In this document: piece after piece, positions 1 through 10,665 of the stretch
How positions within the stretch are numbered: the first letter of the stretch is position 1
How the letters are laid out: each line of letters opens with the position of its first letter
NCBI GenBank assembly: GCA_007182875.1
Contig: AP019514.1
Coordinates: forward strand, 2,914,001 to 2,978,000
From: Vreelandella sulfidaeris
GTDB taxonomy: Bacteria; Pseudomonadota; Gammaproteobacteria; Pseudomonadales; Halomonadaceae
Direction of reading: 5' to 3'
DNA length: 64,000 nucleotides
Notes under the pieces: model-generated
The model's input: the letters and a program-made list of their open reading frames with translations, nothing else
Databases searched by the model: none
Told to the model about the DNA's origin: nothing
Made by a program: the position numbers and the translations under genes

Positions 1-663
1 GCACGGTGCTGCGCACCCAGAGCCACAAGGCCGAGGGCTTCAACGAACTGCGCTTCGAAGACGAAGCGGGCGAAGAGCAAATCTGGCTCCACGCCCAGAA
101 AGACCTGGAACTGCTCACCCTCAATGACCGCATCGAAGAGATCCGCAACGACAGTTTCTTGAAGGTCAATAACGACCGCATCAGCGAGATCGACAACGAC
201 GATCACCACACAGTGCATGGCAACCGTTTCGAGCACACCGAAGGCCAGCAGCACCCTCACGGTGCAAGGCACGCTGCATATCAACGCAGGCCAGGCTTGG
301 CTAAGTGAAAGCGGTCGCGAACTGCACATCAAAGCAGGCCATAAAGTAGTGCTAGAAGCCGGTAACGAACTCACCCTGAACGCTGGCGGCAGTTTTCTCA
401 AGCTGGACGGTGGCGGCGTCACCATGGTCGGCCCCAAGGTACGCGTCAACGCAGGCGGCAGCCCCGGCAACGGCTCTGGTCAAGCGGTGGAAGCTCCCCT
501 ACTGCCTGGGCATGCTATGGCGGAGGTGCATGAGGCGATTCCGCCGACATCGCTGCCCAAGCTAAAGGATTACCAGCTAAGCGAAGCGGCCATCATGCCG
601 CTCTGCGGCAAGGTCAACGATACGCAGTGCAGTCGTGAGGATTGTCCATGCCTGGCTGGTTAA
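1..663 (+). CDS. vgrG: VgrG spike protein of T6SS, C-terminal part (cut by window edge)
   Basis: Trimeric spike that caps the Hcp tube and carries effectors. Only the C-terminal part lies in the window. Visible are the gp5-like run (LRFEDEAGEEQIWLHAQKDL), then DRIEEIRND and DRISEIDND, then a beta-helix-like stretch with HINAG, HIKAGHKVVLEAG and LTLNAGGSFLKLDGGGVTMVGP, the usual VgrG tail. A one-base indel near position 245 splits it into two frames. The C-terminus ends in a Cys-containing tail (CGKVNDTQCSREDCPC). It overlaps the DUF4123 gene by 16 bp, as expected for a VgrG-chaperone-effector operon. The family call is firm; the exact effector specificity of the tail is unknown. Confidence 0.93.
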
Positions 664-1481
664 ACCAACTTGCAAAACGGTGCCGTGCGGCGGATAACCT
701 ATCTGAGATGGTAACGGGGCAACGAGGACTCGTGGTACTAGACCAGCGCCGCTCGCCTGAACAGTGCAGACCACTGCTATCACTTGCCGGTAAACGTGAT
801 TTTGTCACGCTATTTGCGGGCACGCCGCTTTCCCCCTCTACTGGAGGCCGGCCCCTGGCTACTGGATATTGAAGTAGGCAGTGAAGCCTGGCATTGCGCC
901 GAAAAACTCTGCCAGCAACGCTTGGGATGGGTATGCCAGCCACCGGCAGATCAAAACCTGCAAAGCATTGCTGACCACTTGCGAGCCCTTTTGTACTGGA
1001 TGACCCGCACGGCGGCAAATCACTGATCAACCTTCAACAGCCCTCCGCATGGACAGCACTGCTCGCCAGCGTTCCAGCCAGTGTTTACTCACACTGGTTA
1101 AACCCGCTAGACCGAGTCGCCACCCCCACGCCACTGGGCCAGTGGTCTATTTGGCAGGCCGATGCGCCAACGTCCCCTGCACCGGAACGCTGGCAGCTTA
1201 CTGCAGATATGGAAGCCGCGTTGAAGGAAAGCCAGCAGGCATGGTGGTTGAGCGAACGCACCGGAAAACACCTCTCCGCCTTGCCCGATCAATGGGTCAA
1301 GCGCCTGGGCAAATGTGCCCAATATGGCATTACCAAAGGTAGACATTTAGCAAGATTGCTTACTGCTATTCAACAAGCCGACGAGGACAGCTGGCAGCGC
1401 ATTGAAGACACCTTGAGTGTCCCTCATCTATCGGCCAAACAGCGGACGACAGAAGTGGAGAAAACGTATGACAACCGATAG
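648..1481 (+). CDS. DUF4123 T6SS effector chaperone (Tap-1/TEC type), frameshifted
   Basis: Adaptor proteins of the DUF4123 family load a cognate effector onto the VgrG tip. The ATG at 648 has GAGGA upstream and begins MPGWLNQLAKRC. Reading continues across indels near 830 and 1000. The later part carries the family-typical WMTR..DDPHGGKSL and a WSIWQAD segment, ending in a helical tail (DSWQRIEDTLSVP). Length is about 275 residues, normal for the family. Its 3' end overlaps the next gene by 14 bp, so the VgrG, chaperone and effector are likely translated together. The family call rests on motif resemblance and on gene order. Confidence 0.78.
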
Positions 1482-4400
1482 ATCTGGGAGCCTACCTCCA
1501 CCTCTTTTATTGCGTTCCTATGAACCTGAACCGTTTGAGGGCAGCGTTGAGCAAACCGCTGGTTCGGTCTGTGAGGATAAGTGTTGGGCTGACATCATCT
1601 ATATCACCGGCACAGGCGATTTCTGGCTACTGACACAAGACGTTGCTGATGCGCTACACGAAGCCTCAGACGAATTGGCCGACTGGGTGCTTACCGAAGA
1701 TCCAGAGCAGCGCATGCGCCATTTGGCAGAAGATGCAGGCCTTATCGAGTGTTTTTTACCAGCTCGCCCGGAAAACTTTCTAGACGATAGTGAACGGCAA
1801 AGCGTCAAAGAAAAGCTGGAACGTTTAGCCGAGCTGCTGAATGCAGATAGAGCTGAAGAGGAAGAAGAAATTGATGCTGGTCGGCGGGTGAGTGAGTACC
1901 GTCCGCTCATGGAAAACGGCTGGATGTGGATTTCACCGCTTCTTGTGTCCGGCTCGTATGCCTGGGATCGGCTGACCCGTCCTGAAGAAACACGCTTGAT
2001 CTCGGAACTGCATACGCTTTATCAAACAGGCACCGAAAAGGCCAAAGAGGCAGGCTACGTAATGGATGGCGGGCGCTATTACGGCGCCTGGGAAGAAGAA
2101 ATAGAGAAAGCGCTAGAAACTTATCGTCAATGCCGAGAGAAATTTATTCGCGAGATGGTTTCCGTCGACAACCCCGGCGAGTTCATCTCCGTGAGTGATG
2201 CGCTAACGGAATATCAAGCCTTTTTAGAAGATTGCGAATCCATGACGCCCAAAGACTCCTCCCGTTGCGAGGTGATTAGGGATTACTTCCAGGCGTCAGC
2301 CGAGCAATTAGACGCAGATGTCTCTGCGTACCAAATGAGCATACTCACCCTGGCAACCCTAGGCGTCGCAACGCCTGAGTGGGCATTGGCCGATGTGACG
2401 ACGACCAGTATGCAAGGGCGTCTCGAACCGGGTGTTAACGGTTTCGACTACTACAACCGTACGCTTAAACAAGCGGTTGATATCTTCAAAGATGTTGAGG
2501 ATGAACTATCCGAATGGGCCACGGCCACGGCTCGTAGAGCTCAGCTTCCGGTGCATTTATTCGAGGAAGAGCGAACTGAGTTTCAACGTCTAACCAACCA
2601 ACTAGATGCGCTTTACGAGGCCGCCGATCACCAGGTAGCACGCATGGTTCCCCAGCGGGTGCTTTATTGGCAGGCGGATATTGAAGACCAGCGGCATGCG
2701 CTTGGCTACGAACGCCAATCCATTGATGTATTGGTGCGCAATGACTTCCCGCTAAGGGAGCTTAGCTCCCAATGGGACAGCGCTCTCTCAGCCATGTCAG
2801 CTTGCGGCACTTAATGCGCGACATGCCCGATGCTGAACGAGCCACCTTAGAAAGGCACCTTGAGCAAGATGGTGTTCTGCCTGCCACGTTGTGGCAAGGC
2901 AACGAAACGGCCCTTTCCAGTTGGCTTGCCCAGCGAGGCTGCGAACGCATTTTGCGACACACCGAATGGTTTGAAGAGCCACTAGGTTTCTTCCTACCCG
3001 ACCAACTGTATGCCACCCTTTCGGCTCAGGGCCACATCGTCGAATCGTTGCAGAATGAGGGGGCCAAAGCTAGCTGGAAAGACACCCTCGAAAAAATCAT
3101 TTTCACCGGCCCCAGCCGAGAAAAACTACGCCTCTTTGATGCCAGCGCCCAGGCGCAAATGCTCCGTTTGGTGGGCATGCCCCATACGGAGTTAAATGAG
3201 GCATTAGGGGTTCACTTTGAAGAACCCGTCACGCTCATTGGACGCAATGCCACGCTGGAAGTGTTTGAGCTAGAGGAAACGAAGACAGCCTCAGGGGTGA
3301 ATGCCGCTAGCAGCGCGAAGCAAAACAGTGAAGTGGGCACTCAGCGAAATATGGGTGACCCTCACGATCAGAGTTGGCAAAGCACCCGTGACCCTAATGC
3401 TAGAGGAACGAAGTTCAGTGGGGCGTGAATCATCAGCTCTCCATCAAAGGCACGTACAACCTGGCACGGGGTGAAATCAGCTTGGGTACGTTTAACTTAC
3501 CCGAAGAAGCCAACGCCCAGCCCTATTATGCCGTCTTGCAAGAAAACGACGGCGAACGACGCAACTTAGGTCGTTATTCATTACAGGTAACCGCTGTCGC
3601 TAAAGGGTTTGCGGGTGCCTCACTCGCGCTACCGCTCAAACGGGGCTGAGCTTTGACAATAACGGCGTCAAAATAACCGGGACAGAGTGGGCCAAGCGGG
3701 AAGCTGAAGGCGGCGCACTTAAGGCATTTGCTGGCGCTACGCTGGGGGTACAGACCGCCTGCTCGTTACGCTGGAAGCCACCAATGGATATTACCCGCCA
3801 GCTACCTCAGCTGGCCGACCAGGATTGGCTAACCCTAAGCACTCAGCGAAACGACCTGGAGGCCTGGCGCTCACTGGGCAAAGCCGTATTGGGGCTGGAA
3901 GCCAACGGCGGCATTGGTGTCGAATTGGGTATGCGATTGGGCCTTCATCAAGGCAAGTTTATTGCTTATGTTCGCGCCAAACTGGTTGCCGGGGTAGGCG
4001 TTGGCGGACAACTCGCGATTGAACTAGACCCGCGGCAGCTTAATCTCTGGATGATGATGCTGAGCCAGGCTCTGCGCGACAATGACTACGGATTTGTCGA
4101 TTGGGTAGATGCTGACGCCTTTGAAGGCTTTAGCCACCTCTCCTATCTGGCCACCACCACCCTGCTGGATGTTAGCCTGCTGGCCGCCCGAGGCATCGAC
4201 GGTATTAAGCGCCTTTACGAGTTAATGACCCAGAGCGACCGAGCGGTGATGGTGGCTTATGCATTTGTAAACGATCCTCGGCAAAAGAAATGTGTTCCTG
4301 GGTGCAGCATCTTCCGCCGGAAGCGCTGGGGCCGCTACTGAATACACTGATCACCTCTCCCGGTTGGTTTTTCCCTACCGTCGACATCGAAGGAGATAAA

Positions 4401-4766
4401 ATTGATAGAGGGCGGGCAATCGATCTACAGCAAATCGCGATTGCCAAGTGTGTGGAGTGGCTGGAAGAAGGGTATTTGGACAATCGCTACAGCCGAGAGG
4501 CCGCTGAGCATCTGTTTGAACGGGCAGTGGCAAGAATGTCCCAAACGGGACAGTTTGATAGTTATTCTTCCTGGGTGGAGGCCTACTGCCATAAACGCGA
4601 AGCCTTAGAGGATTTTATGAAGCGAAACGGGGATGGTAGCGATGATGCAGTGGATGCGAAGTCACAGTATCACCAAATTGCTCGTCGATTAGGGACGGAT
4701 ATTGATGACTATCGTAAATATTACTCCTCTGCGCGTGGTAGCCGGGTTCGTTATCGTGAAAATTAA
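1468..4766 (+). CDS. Large putative T6SS cargo effector (about 1,100 aa), frameshifted
   Basis: Starts at ATG 1468 (MTTDRSGSLPPPLLLRSYEP) after a GTGGAG ribosome-binding site. One reading can be followed through indels near 2780, 3420, 3640 and 4290 to the stop at 4766. The N-terminal 450 residues are acidic and helical (EEEEEIDAGRR around residue 130). The middle has a CERILRHTEWFEEPLGFF segment. The region from about 3600 to 4010 is glycine/alanine-rich and amphipathic (GIGVELGMRLGL, AKLVAGVGVGGQLAIEL), which would fit a membrane-inserting domain. I do not recognise a catalytic motif or a named family. Position directly after vgrG-DUF4123 and before signal-peptide Sel1 proteins makes it the likely toxin; a pore-forming mechanism is only inference. 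Confidence 0.7.
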
Positions 4767-4782
4767 AAAGGTACTTTACGTT

Positions 4783-5797
4783 ATGTTATCTAAAAAAGTG
4801 TGCTTGCTGCGCTATTAATGTGGTCACTAAATAGCTGGGCACTGCCAGCCGATATCCAGGCCGCCAAAGATGAAGGCATGCGCTTATGGGGCCTTTCGGA
4901 ATGGATAGAAATGCAGCCTTATCTAGAGCAATGCGCCGAAGCGGGTGATGTGGAATCAATGTATTACCTCGGTGAAGCCACGCGGTTGTTAAGTCGAGGG
5001 CTAACCACTGAAGCCATGGAGTGGTACTTAAAGGCCGCCGAACAAGGCGACCCTTACGCTATGTTGCGACTATTTCAAGGCGGTGCATGTATTGGGGGCG
5101 AATGCCCTGAAGACAGTGACGACTGGCGCGAAGCCGCATTAGACATCACCCTGCCCAAGGCCGAAGCGGGCGACCCGGAGGCCATGCTGGCGATGTACTA
5201 CATCTACGCCAATCTCGATGCCTCACGATTGACCTTTGTTTACAATTTCCTGGGCATTCCCACCCGTGCAGGCAAATGGCTGAAACGTGCCGCCGAAGCA
5301 GGACTTCCCGAAGCCCAAACCAGATGGGGCGCCATATCATGGGCGGCAGGGGCTGGTATTTTACGAAAAGCCGCCGCTTGGACGCCGCCGAAAGCTGGTT
5401 TAGTCGTGCGGCTGAGCAGGGTTATGTACCTGCCATGGAGCAGATGGATCGTGTCAATAGAGAGCAACAAGACTTTGAATCAAGCTGGAAATGGATGGAA
5501 CAAGCATCCCTGCATGGTAGTTATGAAGGACGTTTACGAATTGGCTGGTGTTATCTTGATCCGTCTTATCCTCCCGACCAACGATGCGTAAATGATGAAG
5601 ATACAGTAAGAGGTTGGGCCATATTGTATGCCTTAGATCATGAGTTAGGAGATGGTAATACAGCTAGTAGCGTTTTGAGCCGTAACGAAGATAAGCTGGA
5701 TGAAGCTGAACGTCAGGAGGCAGAGGCGTTAGCGGAATCCGAATGGATAGGTCGGCAGCCACCTATATCTAAATTTCCACGCCGCTTTGGTTTCTGA
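4783..5797 (+). CDS. Sel1-repeat periplasmic protein, copy 1 (candidate immunity), frameshifted
   Basis: Sel1-like repeats (AxxG...A..WYxKAAEQGD.xAM) form an alpha-solenoid used for protein binding. Seen here are EAMEWYLKAAEQGDPYAML, LPKAEAGDPEAMLAMYYIY and GKWLKRAAEAGLPEAQ. The N-terminus, after repairing an A-run indel near 4795, is MLSKK..VLAALLMWSLNSWALPAD, a Sec signal peptide with likely cleavage near WALPA. A second indel near 5338 shifts the C-terminal third. It follows the presumed effector by 17 bp. Periplasmic Sel1 proteins next to T6SS effectors are often immunity proteins; that role is inferred from context. Confidence 0.78.
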
Positions 5798-5805
5798 GTA
5801 GAGAT

Positions 5806-6843
5806 ATGACAAAAGCAACGCGTCTGCTATTCGTATTCTGGCTATCGTTAATGTGGTCACTTAATAGCTGGGCGCTACCCGCGGATATTCAGGCTGCCAA
5901 AGACGAAGGAATGCGTCTTTACAATATAGGGCACTCAACTGCTGCCATGCCTTACTTGCGTCAAGCGGCTGACGCTGGGGATGTAGAAGCCATGTATTAC
6001 ATGGGTGAGTCCGAACGGCGACAGAATATGATGGGCTTAACCACAGAAGCCATGGAATGGTATTTACAAGCTGCTGAGCATGGCGACCCCTACTCCATGC
6101 TACGCCTATTTAGCGGCGGCGCCTGTATTGTGGGAGATCGATGTCCCGAGGGAAGCGATGATTGGCAAGAAAAAGGTTGGCGCGAAGCCGCATTGGACAT
6201 CACCCTGCCCAAAGCCGAAGCAGGCGACCCCGAAGCGATGTTGGCCATGTACTACATTTACGCCAATCTCGATGCCTCACGATTGAACACTGTTTACAAT
6301 TTCCTGGGCATTCCCACCCGTGCAGGCAAGTGGCTAAAGCGGGCTGCTGAAGCCGGGCTTCCAGAAGCCCAAACCAGATGGGGGCGCCATATTATGAACG
6401 GACGAGGCTGGTATTTTACCAAGAGTCGAAGGCTGGCAGCTGCTGAAAGATGGCTTCGTCAAGCAGCGGAGCAAGATTACGCGCCTGCAATGAATGGCCT
6501 AGGTGGATTGCTGAGAGAGCAAGAAGCATATTCAGAAGCAATGCGATGGTATATAGCCGCTTCTGAACAAGGTCATTTAAATGGAAGAATGCGTTTAGCT
6601 AGCTGCTACATAGAACAAGATCAAGATCCCACTTGTGAAGACATTGAGCAGGATCGTGTAAAAGGTTGGGCAATTTATTATGCCATTAACCAAGAGGCAA
6701 ACAGCAGCACTTCTGAAAGAAGCCTAAGTTTGAGGCGCGATTTACTGTCAGAAGAAGAACGGCGCTTAGGGGAGGAGCTTGCAGAAGAATGGTTGAATAA
6801 AGAGCCACCGCTTTCTAACTTTCCAAGCCGCATTGGTTTCTGA
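5806..6843 (+). CDS. Sel1-repeat periplasmic protein, copy 2 (candidate immunity), intact
   Basis: An uninterrupted 345-residue paralogue of the preceding gene. It has a signal peptide (LLFVFWLSLMWSLNSWALPAD) followed by at least five Sel1-type helical pairs: MPYLRQAADAGDVEAMYYMG, WYLQAAEHGDPYSML, PKAEAGDPEAML, WLKRAAEAGLPEAQTRWG and RWYIAASEQGHLNGRM. Its C-terminus (NKEPPLSNFPSRIGF) matches that of copy 1 (RQPPISKFPRRFGF). Gap to copy 1 is 8 bp and to copy 3 is 7 bp, so all three are cotranscribed. As the only full-length unbroken copy it is the best guess for the functional immunity protein. Function is inferred from position only. Confidence 0.85.
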   Translation: MTKATRLLFVFWLSLMWSLNSWALPADIQAAKDEGMRLYNIGHSTAAMPYLRQAADAGDVEAMYYMGESERRQNMMGLTTEAMEWYLQAAEHGDPYSMLRLFSGGACIVGDRCPEGSDDWQEKGWREAALDITLPKAEAGDPEAMLAMYYIYANLDASRLNTVYNFLGIPTRAGKWLKRAAEAGLPEAQTRWGRHIMNGRGWYFTKSRRLAAAERWLRQAAEQDYAPAMNGLGGLLREQEAYSEAMRWYIAASEQGHLNGRMRLASCYIEQDQDPTCEDIEQDRVKGWAIYYAINQEANSSTSERSLSLRRDLLSEEERRLGEELAEEWLNKEPPLSNFPSRIGF

Positions 6844-6850
6844 TTGAACG

Positions 6851-7180
6851 ATGGCAAAAACGAACCTCTTAGCACCCACGCTATTATTTCTGCTGCTTTG
6901 GTCAATCAATAGCTGGGCGCTACCCGCCGATATCCAGGCCGCCAAAGATGAAGGCATGCGCTTATGGGGTATTTCAGAATGGATAGAAATGCAGACCTAT
7001 TTGGAGCAATCCGCTGCAGCCGGTGATGTGGAATCAATGTACTACCTTGGTGAAGCCACGCGGTTGTTAAGTCGAGGGCTGACTACCGAGGCCATGGATT
7101 GGTACTTAAAGGCCGCCGAACAAGGCGATCCTTATGCAATGCTTCGCTTATTTCAAGGCGGTGCCGTCAGCGGTCACTAA
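6851..7180 (+). pseudogene. Sel1-repeat protein, copy 3, 3'-truncated
   Basis: It encodes 109 residues: signal peptide (LLLWSINSWALPAD) and the first two Sel1 units, nearly identical to copy 1 (IQAAKDEGMRLWGISEWIEMQTYLEQ against the GLSEWIEMQPYLEQ of copy 1). It stops abruptly at FQGGAVSGH, where copies 1 and 2 continue with GGACI and a further 220 residues. The truncation point is followed within 35 bp by a strong terminator, so the missing 3' part was deleted rather than displaced nearby. It could still yield a short secreted protein, but it is most simply a decaying duplicate. Confidence 0.75.
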
Positions 7181-7211
7181 CAGCCCAATGACAGCATACA
7201 GATAAGGAGTG

Positions 7212-7240
7212 AACCGGATTCTGAATGATCCGGTTTTTTT
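7212..7240 (+). terminator. Rho-independent terminator of the T6SS cargo operon
   Basis: Inverted repeat AACCGGAT / ATCCGGTT with an 8-base loop followed by a run of T. It closes the vgrG-effector-Sel1 operon. Confidence 0.85.
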
Positions 7241-7428
7241 GTGTTCAAGTTGGCTAAATAACCGGTACTCAAGCGTTGAAGGAAACAGCATCGCCTAGGC
7301 TAATTTTTTAGCTAAACTGGCTACCACCGCTCAGAAAGTTGTGCACCATGCGGCATAAGCCATCAGTGTGTCATCGGTTAATGCAAACATCGTAGTCGTC
7401 GATCTTGCCGTAAATCAGGACATTTACC

Positions 7429-9273
7429 ATGTTGCTTCGTGGTTGCTCTCAATGCCGTGACACTCTGCTCATGATGGCCTTTACCATCCTGATGGTGACC
7501 TCTTGGACGCTTCAAGCTAGCACGTCGCCCCAACCACTTAATCAGTGGGAATATCGCTGGGGCGACTCCCCGCCCAATGTGGATGGCACACCGGCATGGC
7601 TCTATAGCGATGCGCTTGAATGGCAATCAACGGCTTCCCCTTCCAATCCGCCAGGACGTGCTGGGCACCAACACCTTTGGTTACGCACTGTACTGCCCGA
7701 GGGTAACTGGAGCGACCCGGTACTTTACATCACCAGTATCGATCTAATCGGTCAAATCTATCTGGATTACGAACTGATATACCGACATGGCGAGTTCGAT
7801 GATCAGGGTCGCGGCAACTTTGCTGGCTGGCCCTGGCATATGGTCGACTTACCTGAAAGCTTTTCTGGCAAGCCTATGTACCTGCGTATTTTCTCTTATT
7901 ACACCGATATCGGCCTCTGGGGCGAAGTTAAGGTAATGGAACGTATTGATGTACTCAAACAAATTATCCGTGACTCGGCTCAGGATCTCGCCATCAGTGC
8001 AATCGTTCTATTACTGGCGATTTTAGCGACTATATTTACCCTCTTCGGCCCTGAACGACGTGGTTTCGGGTCCATTGCCCTGTTTGCGTATGCATCAGGC
8101 CTTATGTTGATTGCCGAAGCACCGGCTAGACAGTTAATCGCCAGCGATGCCTTGATGTGGGACACGCTAAGAGCTGGCAGCTACTACATGCTGCCTGTTG
8201 CGCTGGGGCTGTTACTGAGCCACTGGCTCGAAGGTTCTGCTAAACGCTGGCTATCACAAATTTGGCGTCTACACCTTGCGTATGTGATCGTCGCCATTGG
8301 CTTGGTTCAGATCGGCACTGTTAGTCTATCCATGACCTTCCCTATATTTGATGCGCTGCTAGCCGTGACATTACCGGCTATGCTGATGCTCGCGCTGCTC
8401 CGTTTTCCCAAGCTCAGTCTTGAACAGCGCCTACTCGTGGTGAGTTTCACCTTTTTCGCCTCGCTGCTAATGACCGATATGCTGGTAGCGCACGGTTTTA
8501 TCTCTTGGCGCCCTATTCCCCTAAGTTATGGGACACTCGCGTTCTCAATAGCTAACGCCGCGATTTTTCTATGGCACTATCGGCGCACCCAGCAGACGCT
8601 GGCAATGACAAATGAAACGCTTGAGCTACAGGTAGCTTCACGTACCGCAGAACTGGACCGCCTGGTTGATGAATTGAAGGGCCTCTCTTTTGAGGATCCG
8701 CTTACTGGCCTGCATAATCGTCGTCATTTCAATACCGTGTTCGACCATGAATGTCGCCGAGCGCAGCAGGATAACAGCCACCTATCGCTACTGATGCTGG
8801 ACGTGGATCACTTTAAATTGATTAACGATCAGTTTGGCCATGACGCAGGTGACAGCGTACTGGTGGAAATCGCCGCACGACTCCGGCAACACTTTCAGGG
8901 GGTCGGCGTTGTCTGCCGGTTCGGCGGTGAAGAATTTGTGGCGCTGTTGCCAGCAACAACCGCCGATCAATCGGCAGAACACGCCAATGCCCTTCTGAAC
9001 ACAGTTTCTCAACAGCCATTGATCTATCATGAGGAACCGCTGGGGCGTATCACTCTCTCCTGCGGCGTCGCCGCCTTTCCAAGCCACACCGAAGAACCAC
9101 AGAAACTGCTCAGGCTCGCCGATGAAGCGCTTTATCAGGCGAAGCACAGCGGCCGCAACCGCTGTGTGGTATGGGCTGAATCGCATCACACTCAGCAGTT
9201 CACGCTTGCCCCAGCAGATGTTTCGATCGGACTGATGACTAGGTTGAATCGGCTGCCAGGAAGTGATCAATAA
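7429..9273 (+). CDS. Membrane diguanylate cyclase: 7TMR-DISM sensor plus GGDEF
   Basis: Makes cyclic di-GMP from two GTP in response to a periplasmic or membrane signal. The 614-residue protein has an N-terminal signal/anchor, then a periplasmic 7TMR-DISM-like beta domain (residues about 35-175: HLWLRTVLPEGN, GQIYLDYELIYRHGEFD). Seven hydrophobic helices follow (about 185-380), then a coiled linker (LELQVASRTAELDRLVDEL) and a GGDEF domain. The GGDEF domain is complete: DPLTGLHNRRHF, LDVDHFKLIND, and the active loop CRFGGEEF near residue 500. ATG 7429 is preceded by AGGAC. Its last 35 bases overlap the convergent DUF2252 gene. An allosteric RxxD site is not obvious. Confidence 0.93.
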   Translation: MLLRGCSQCRDTLLMMAFTILMVTSWTLQASTSPQPLNQWEYRWGDSPPNVDGTPAWLYSDALEWQSTASPSNPPGRAGHQHLWLRTVLPEGNWSDPVLYITSIDLIGQIYLDYELIYRHGEFDDQGRGNFAGWPWHMVDLPESFSGKPMYLRIFSYYTDIGLWGEVKVMERIDVLKQIIRDSAQDLAISAIVLLLAILATIFTLFGPERRGFGSIALFAYASGLMLIAEAPARQLIASDALMWDTLRAGSYYMLPVALGLLLSHWLEGSAKRWLSQIWRLHLAYVIVAIGLVQIGTVSLSMTFPIFDALLAVTLPAMLMLALLRFPKLSLEQRLLVVSFTFFASLLMTDMLVAHGFISWRPIPLSYGTLAFSIANAAIFLWHYRRTQQTLAMTNETLELQVASRTAELDRLVDELKGLSFEDPLTGLHNRRHFNTVFDHECRRAQQDNSHLSLLMLDVDHFKLINDQFGHDAGDSVLVEIAARLRQHFQGVGVVCRFGGEEFVALLPATTADQSAEHANALLNTVSQQPLIYHEEPLGRITLSCGVAAFPSHTEEPQKLLRLADEALYQAKHSGRNRCVVWAESHHTQQFTLAPADVSIGLMTRLNRLPGSDQ

Positions 9274-10561
9274 ACACAGCGTAATCTTGCTCGGTACAGT
9301 CAGCATAAGCCACCGCGAGGGTTGATACCACCTCAGCGAACTGAGTTTCCCGCCCTTTTAGTCGTTGGCAAACGGCCTTGGCAAAGCGTGTTGAGTCACC
9401 CTGGTTAAGGGCTTGGGCACCACGCAAGTGTTCACGAGCAAGAATCTCTCCCCACTGCTGGGCCAGCTTTCTATACGACTTACCTCCAGAAAGCTTATGG
9501 GTCGGCATGTCTTTCTTAAACGGCGAGCGCTCGCGCACCGAAAATACCTTTCCATTCATCGTCAACCAACCAAGATAGGCATCCGGATGCTCGGCGATGG
9601 CATGGAATGCCGCGGCATGGCGGATACCTTCATTGGGAAACAGCTTCCGCCACGCCTGTTGCTGCGTCTTATCCATTAGCCGGAACGCCTCTGGCGGCAC
9701 CTGCTCTTTAACATCCAGGATGATATCGTCGTGTTCGTGTTCAACACCTCCTTCGATCAAGACATAGTAGCGCTCCACGCCCAGCGAACCGGTACCAGCA
9801 TCCAGCCGGCGGGCCGTATCTTTCACATGAAAATGGTGAGGGTCACTCTCCTTGATAGCATGTTGCAGGGTCTGCTGATACTCCTGCTCAATCAGGCGGC
9901 GTAGCTGGCTGGCGACATCAGCAGGTAAATTAGCAAGTTTGCCAGGCCGCTCAGCGAATTGACGGCCTTTCTGATCATCAAGCGTCGTCCACTTTTCGAG
10001 CATCCGCGCACGGCTCTGCTTATCCGCCACCTTATTCATGAACGGCTTCAGCGGGCCTTTGGCGGTGTCGAGCGTCACGGCATGAATGGGTTTACCATCG
10101 ATGTGATCTGCTAGCGTTTGATAATAACCTTCTATTAGCTTTTTAAGCGCTTTACCGATCGCTTTGGTGTCCAGTTCAGCGTTCTCGCGACCATCCAGTA
10201 CCACGCTGATCGCCAGTCGCCACACGTCGTATTGATAATCCCCAATCAATGCATCATCAAAGTCGTCCATGCCATAGCGCACTTGGTCATCATGATGCCC
10301 ATAAGCGCCAAAGTTATAGGCGTGAGCATCGCCTTGCAGCCACGTCTGCGTTTCCGGCCATCCTCCAAACAGGGCAAAGCGCCAATCGTGCCATACGTCA
10401 TGCCAGTACAGGTGGTTACTGCCCCGGTAAAATCGATAAGGTGACGCGGCCATTTTGGCGTACTTGGCTTGGCGGGTTGCCGTTGGCAACGTCTTATTCG
10501 CCTGATGGGTTGCCTCGATCACCTGCTGAGGGCGGTTATGTCCAGTCAGTGCATGACTCAT
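9239..10561 (-). CDS. DUF2252 family protein
   Basis: Intact 440-residue protein of the DUF2252 family, which has an aminoglycoside-phosphotransferase-like kinase fold; the substrate is unknown. Hallmarks seen are MAASPYRFYRGSNHLY near residue 50, WLQGDAHAYNFGAYG (catalytic-loop-like) near 85, and DFDDALIGDYQYDVWRLA near 110 (metal-binding-like). GSLGVERYYVLIEG lies further on. Soluble, no signal peptide. The 3' end overlaps the GGDEF gene tail-to-tail. No partner gene suggests a pathway. Confidence 0.88.
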   Translation of the reverse strand: MSHALTGHNRPQQVIEATHQANKTLPTATRQAKYAKMAASPYRFYRGSNHLYWHDVWHDWRFALFGGWPETQTWLQGDAHAYNFGAYGHHDDQVRYGMDDFDDALIGDYQYDVWRLAISVVLDGRENAELDTKAIGKALKKLIEGYYQTLADHIDGKPIHAVTLDTAKGPLKPFMNKVADKQSRARMLEKWTTLDDQKGRQFAERPGKLANLPADVASQLRRLIEQEYQQTLQHAIKESDPHHFHVKDTARRLDAGTGSLGVERYYVLIEGGVEHEHDDIILDVKEQVPPEAFRLMDKTQQQAWRKLFPNEGIRHAAAFHAIAEHPDAYLGWLTMNGKVFSVRERSPFKKDMPTHKLSGGKSYRKLAQQWGEILAREHLRGAQALNQGDSTRFAKAVCQRLKGRETQFAEVVSTLAVAYADCTEQDYAVFIDHFLAADST

Positions 10562-10665
10562 CGCGTTGCCTTTGTTAGTACATTGGTTCGACTTAGTAGT
10601 ACGTCTATAAAAACGGTTATCTGCAAGGGTAAGCGAACAACATGAACAGATTAAGTCAGCGTTAA

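Noticed and set aside
577..1030. Minus-strand open frames opposite the DUF4123 gene
   Set aside because: They are antisense shadows of a conserved plus-strand gene with a clear VgrG/chaperone context.
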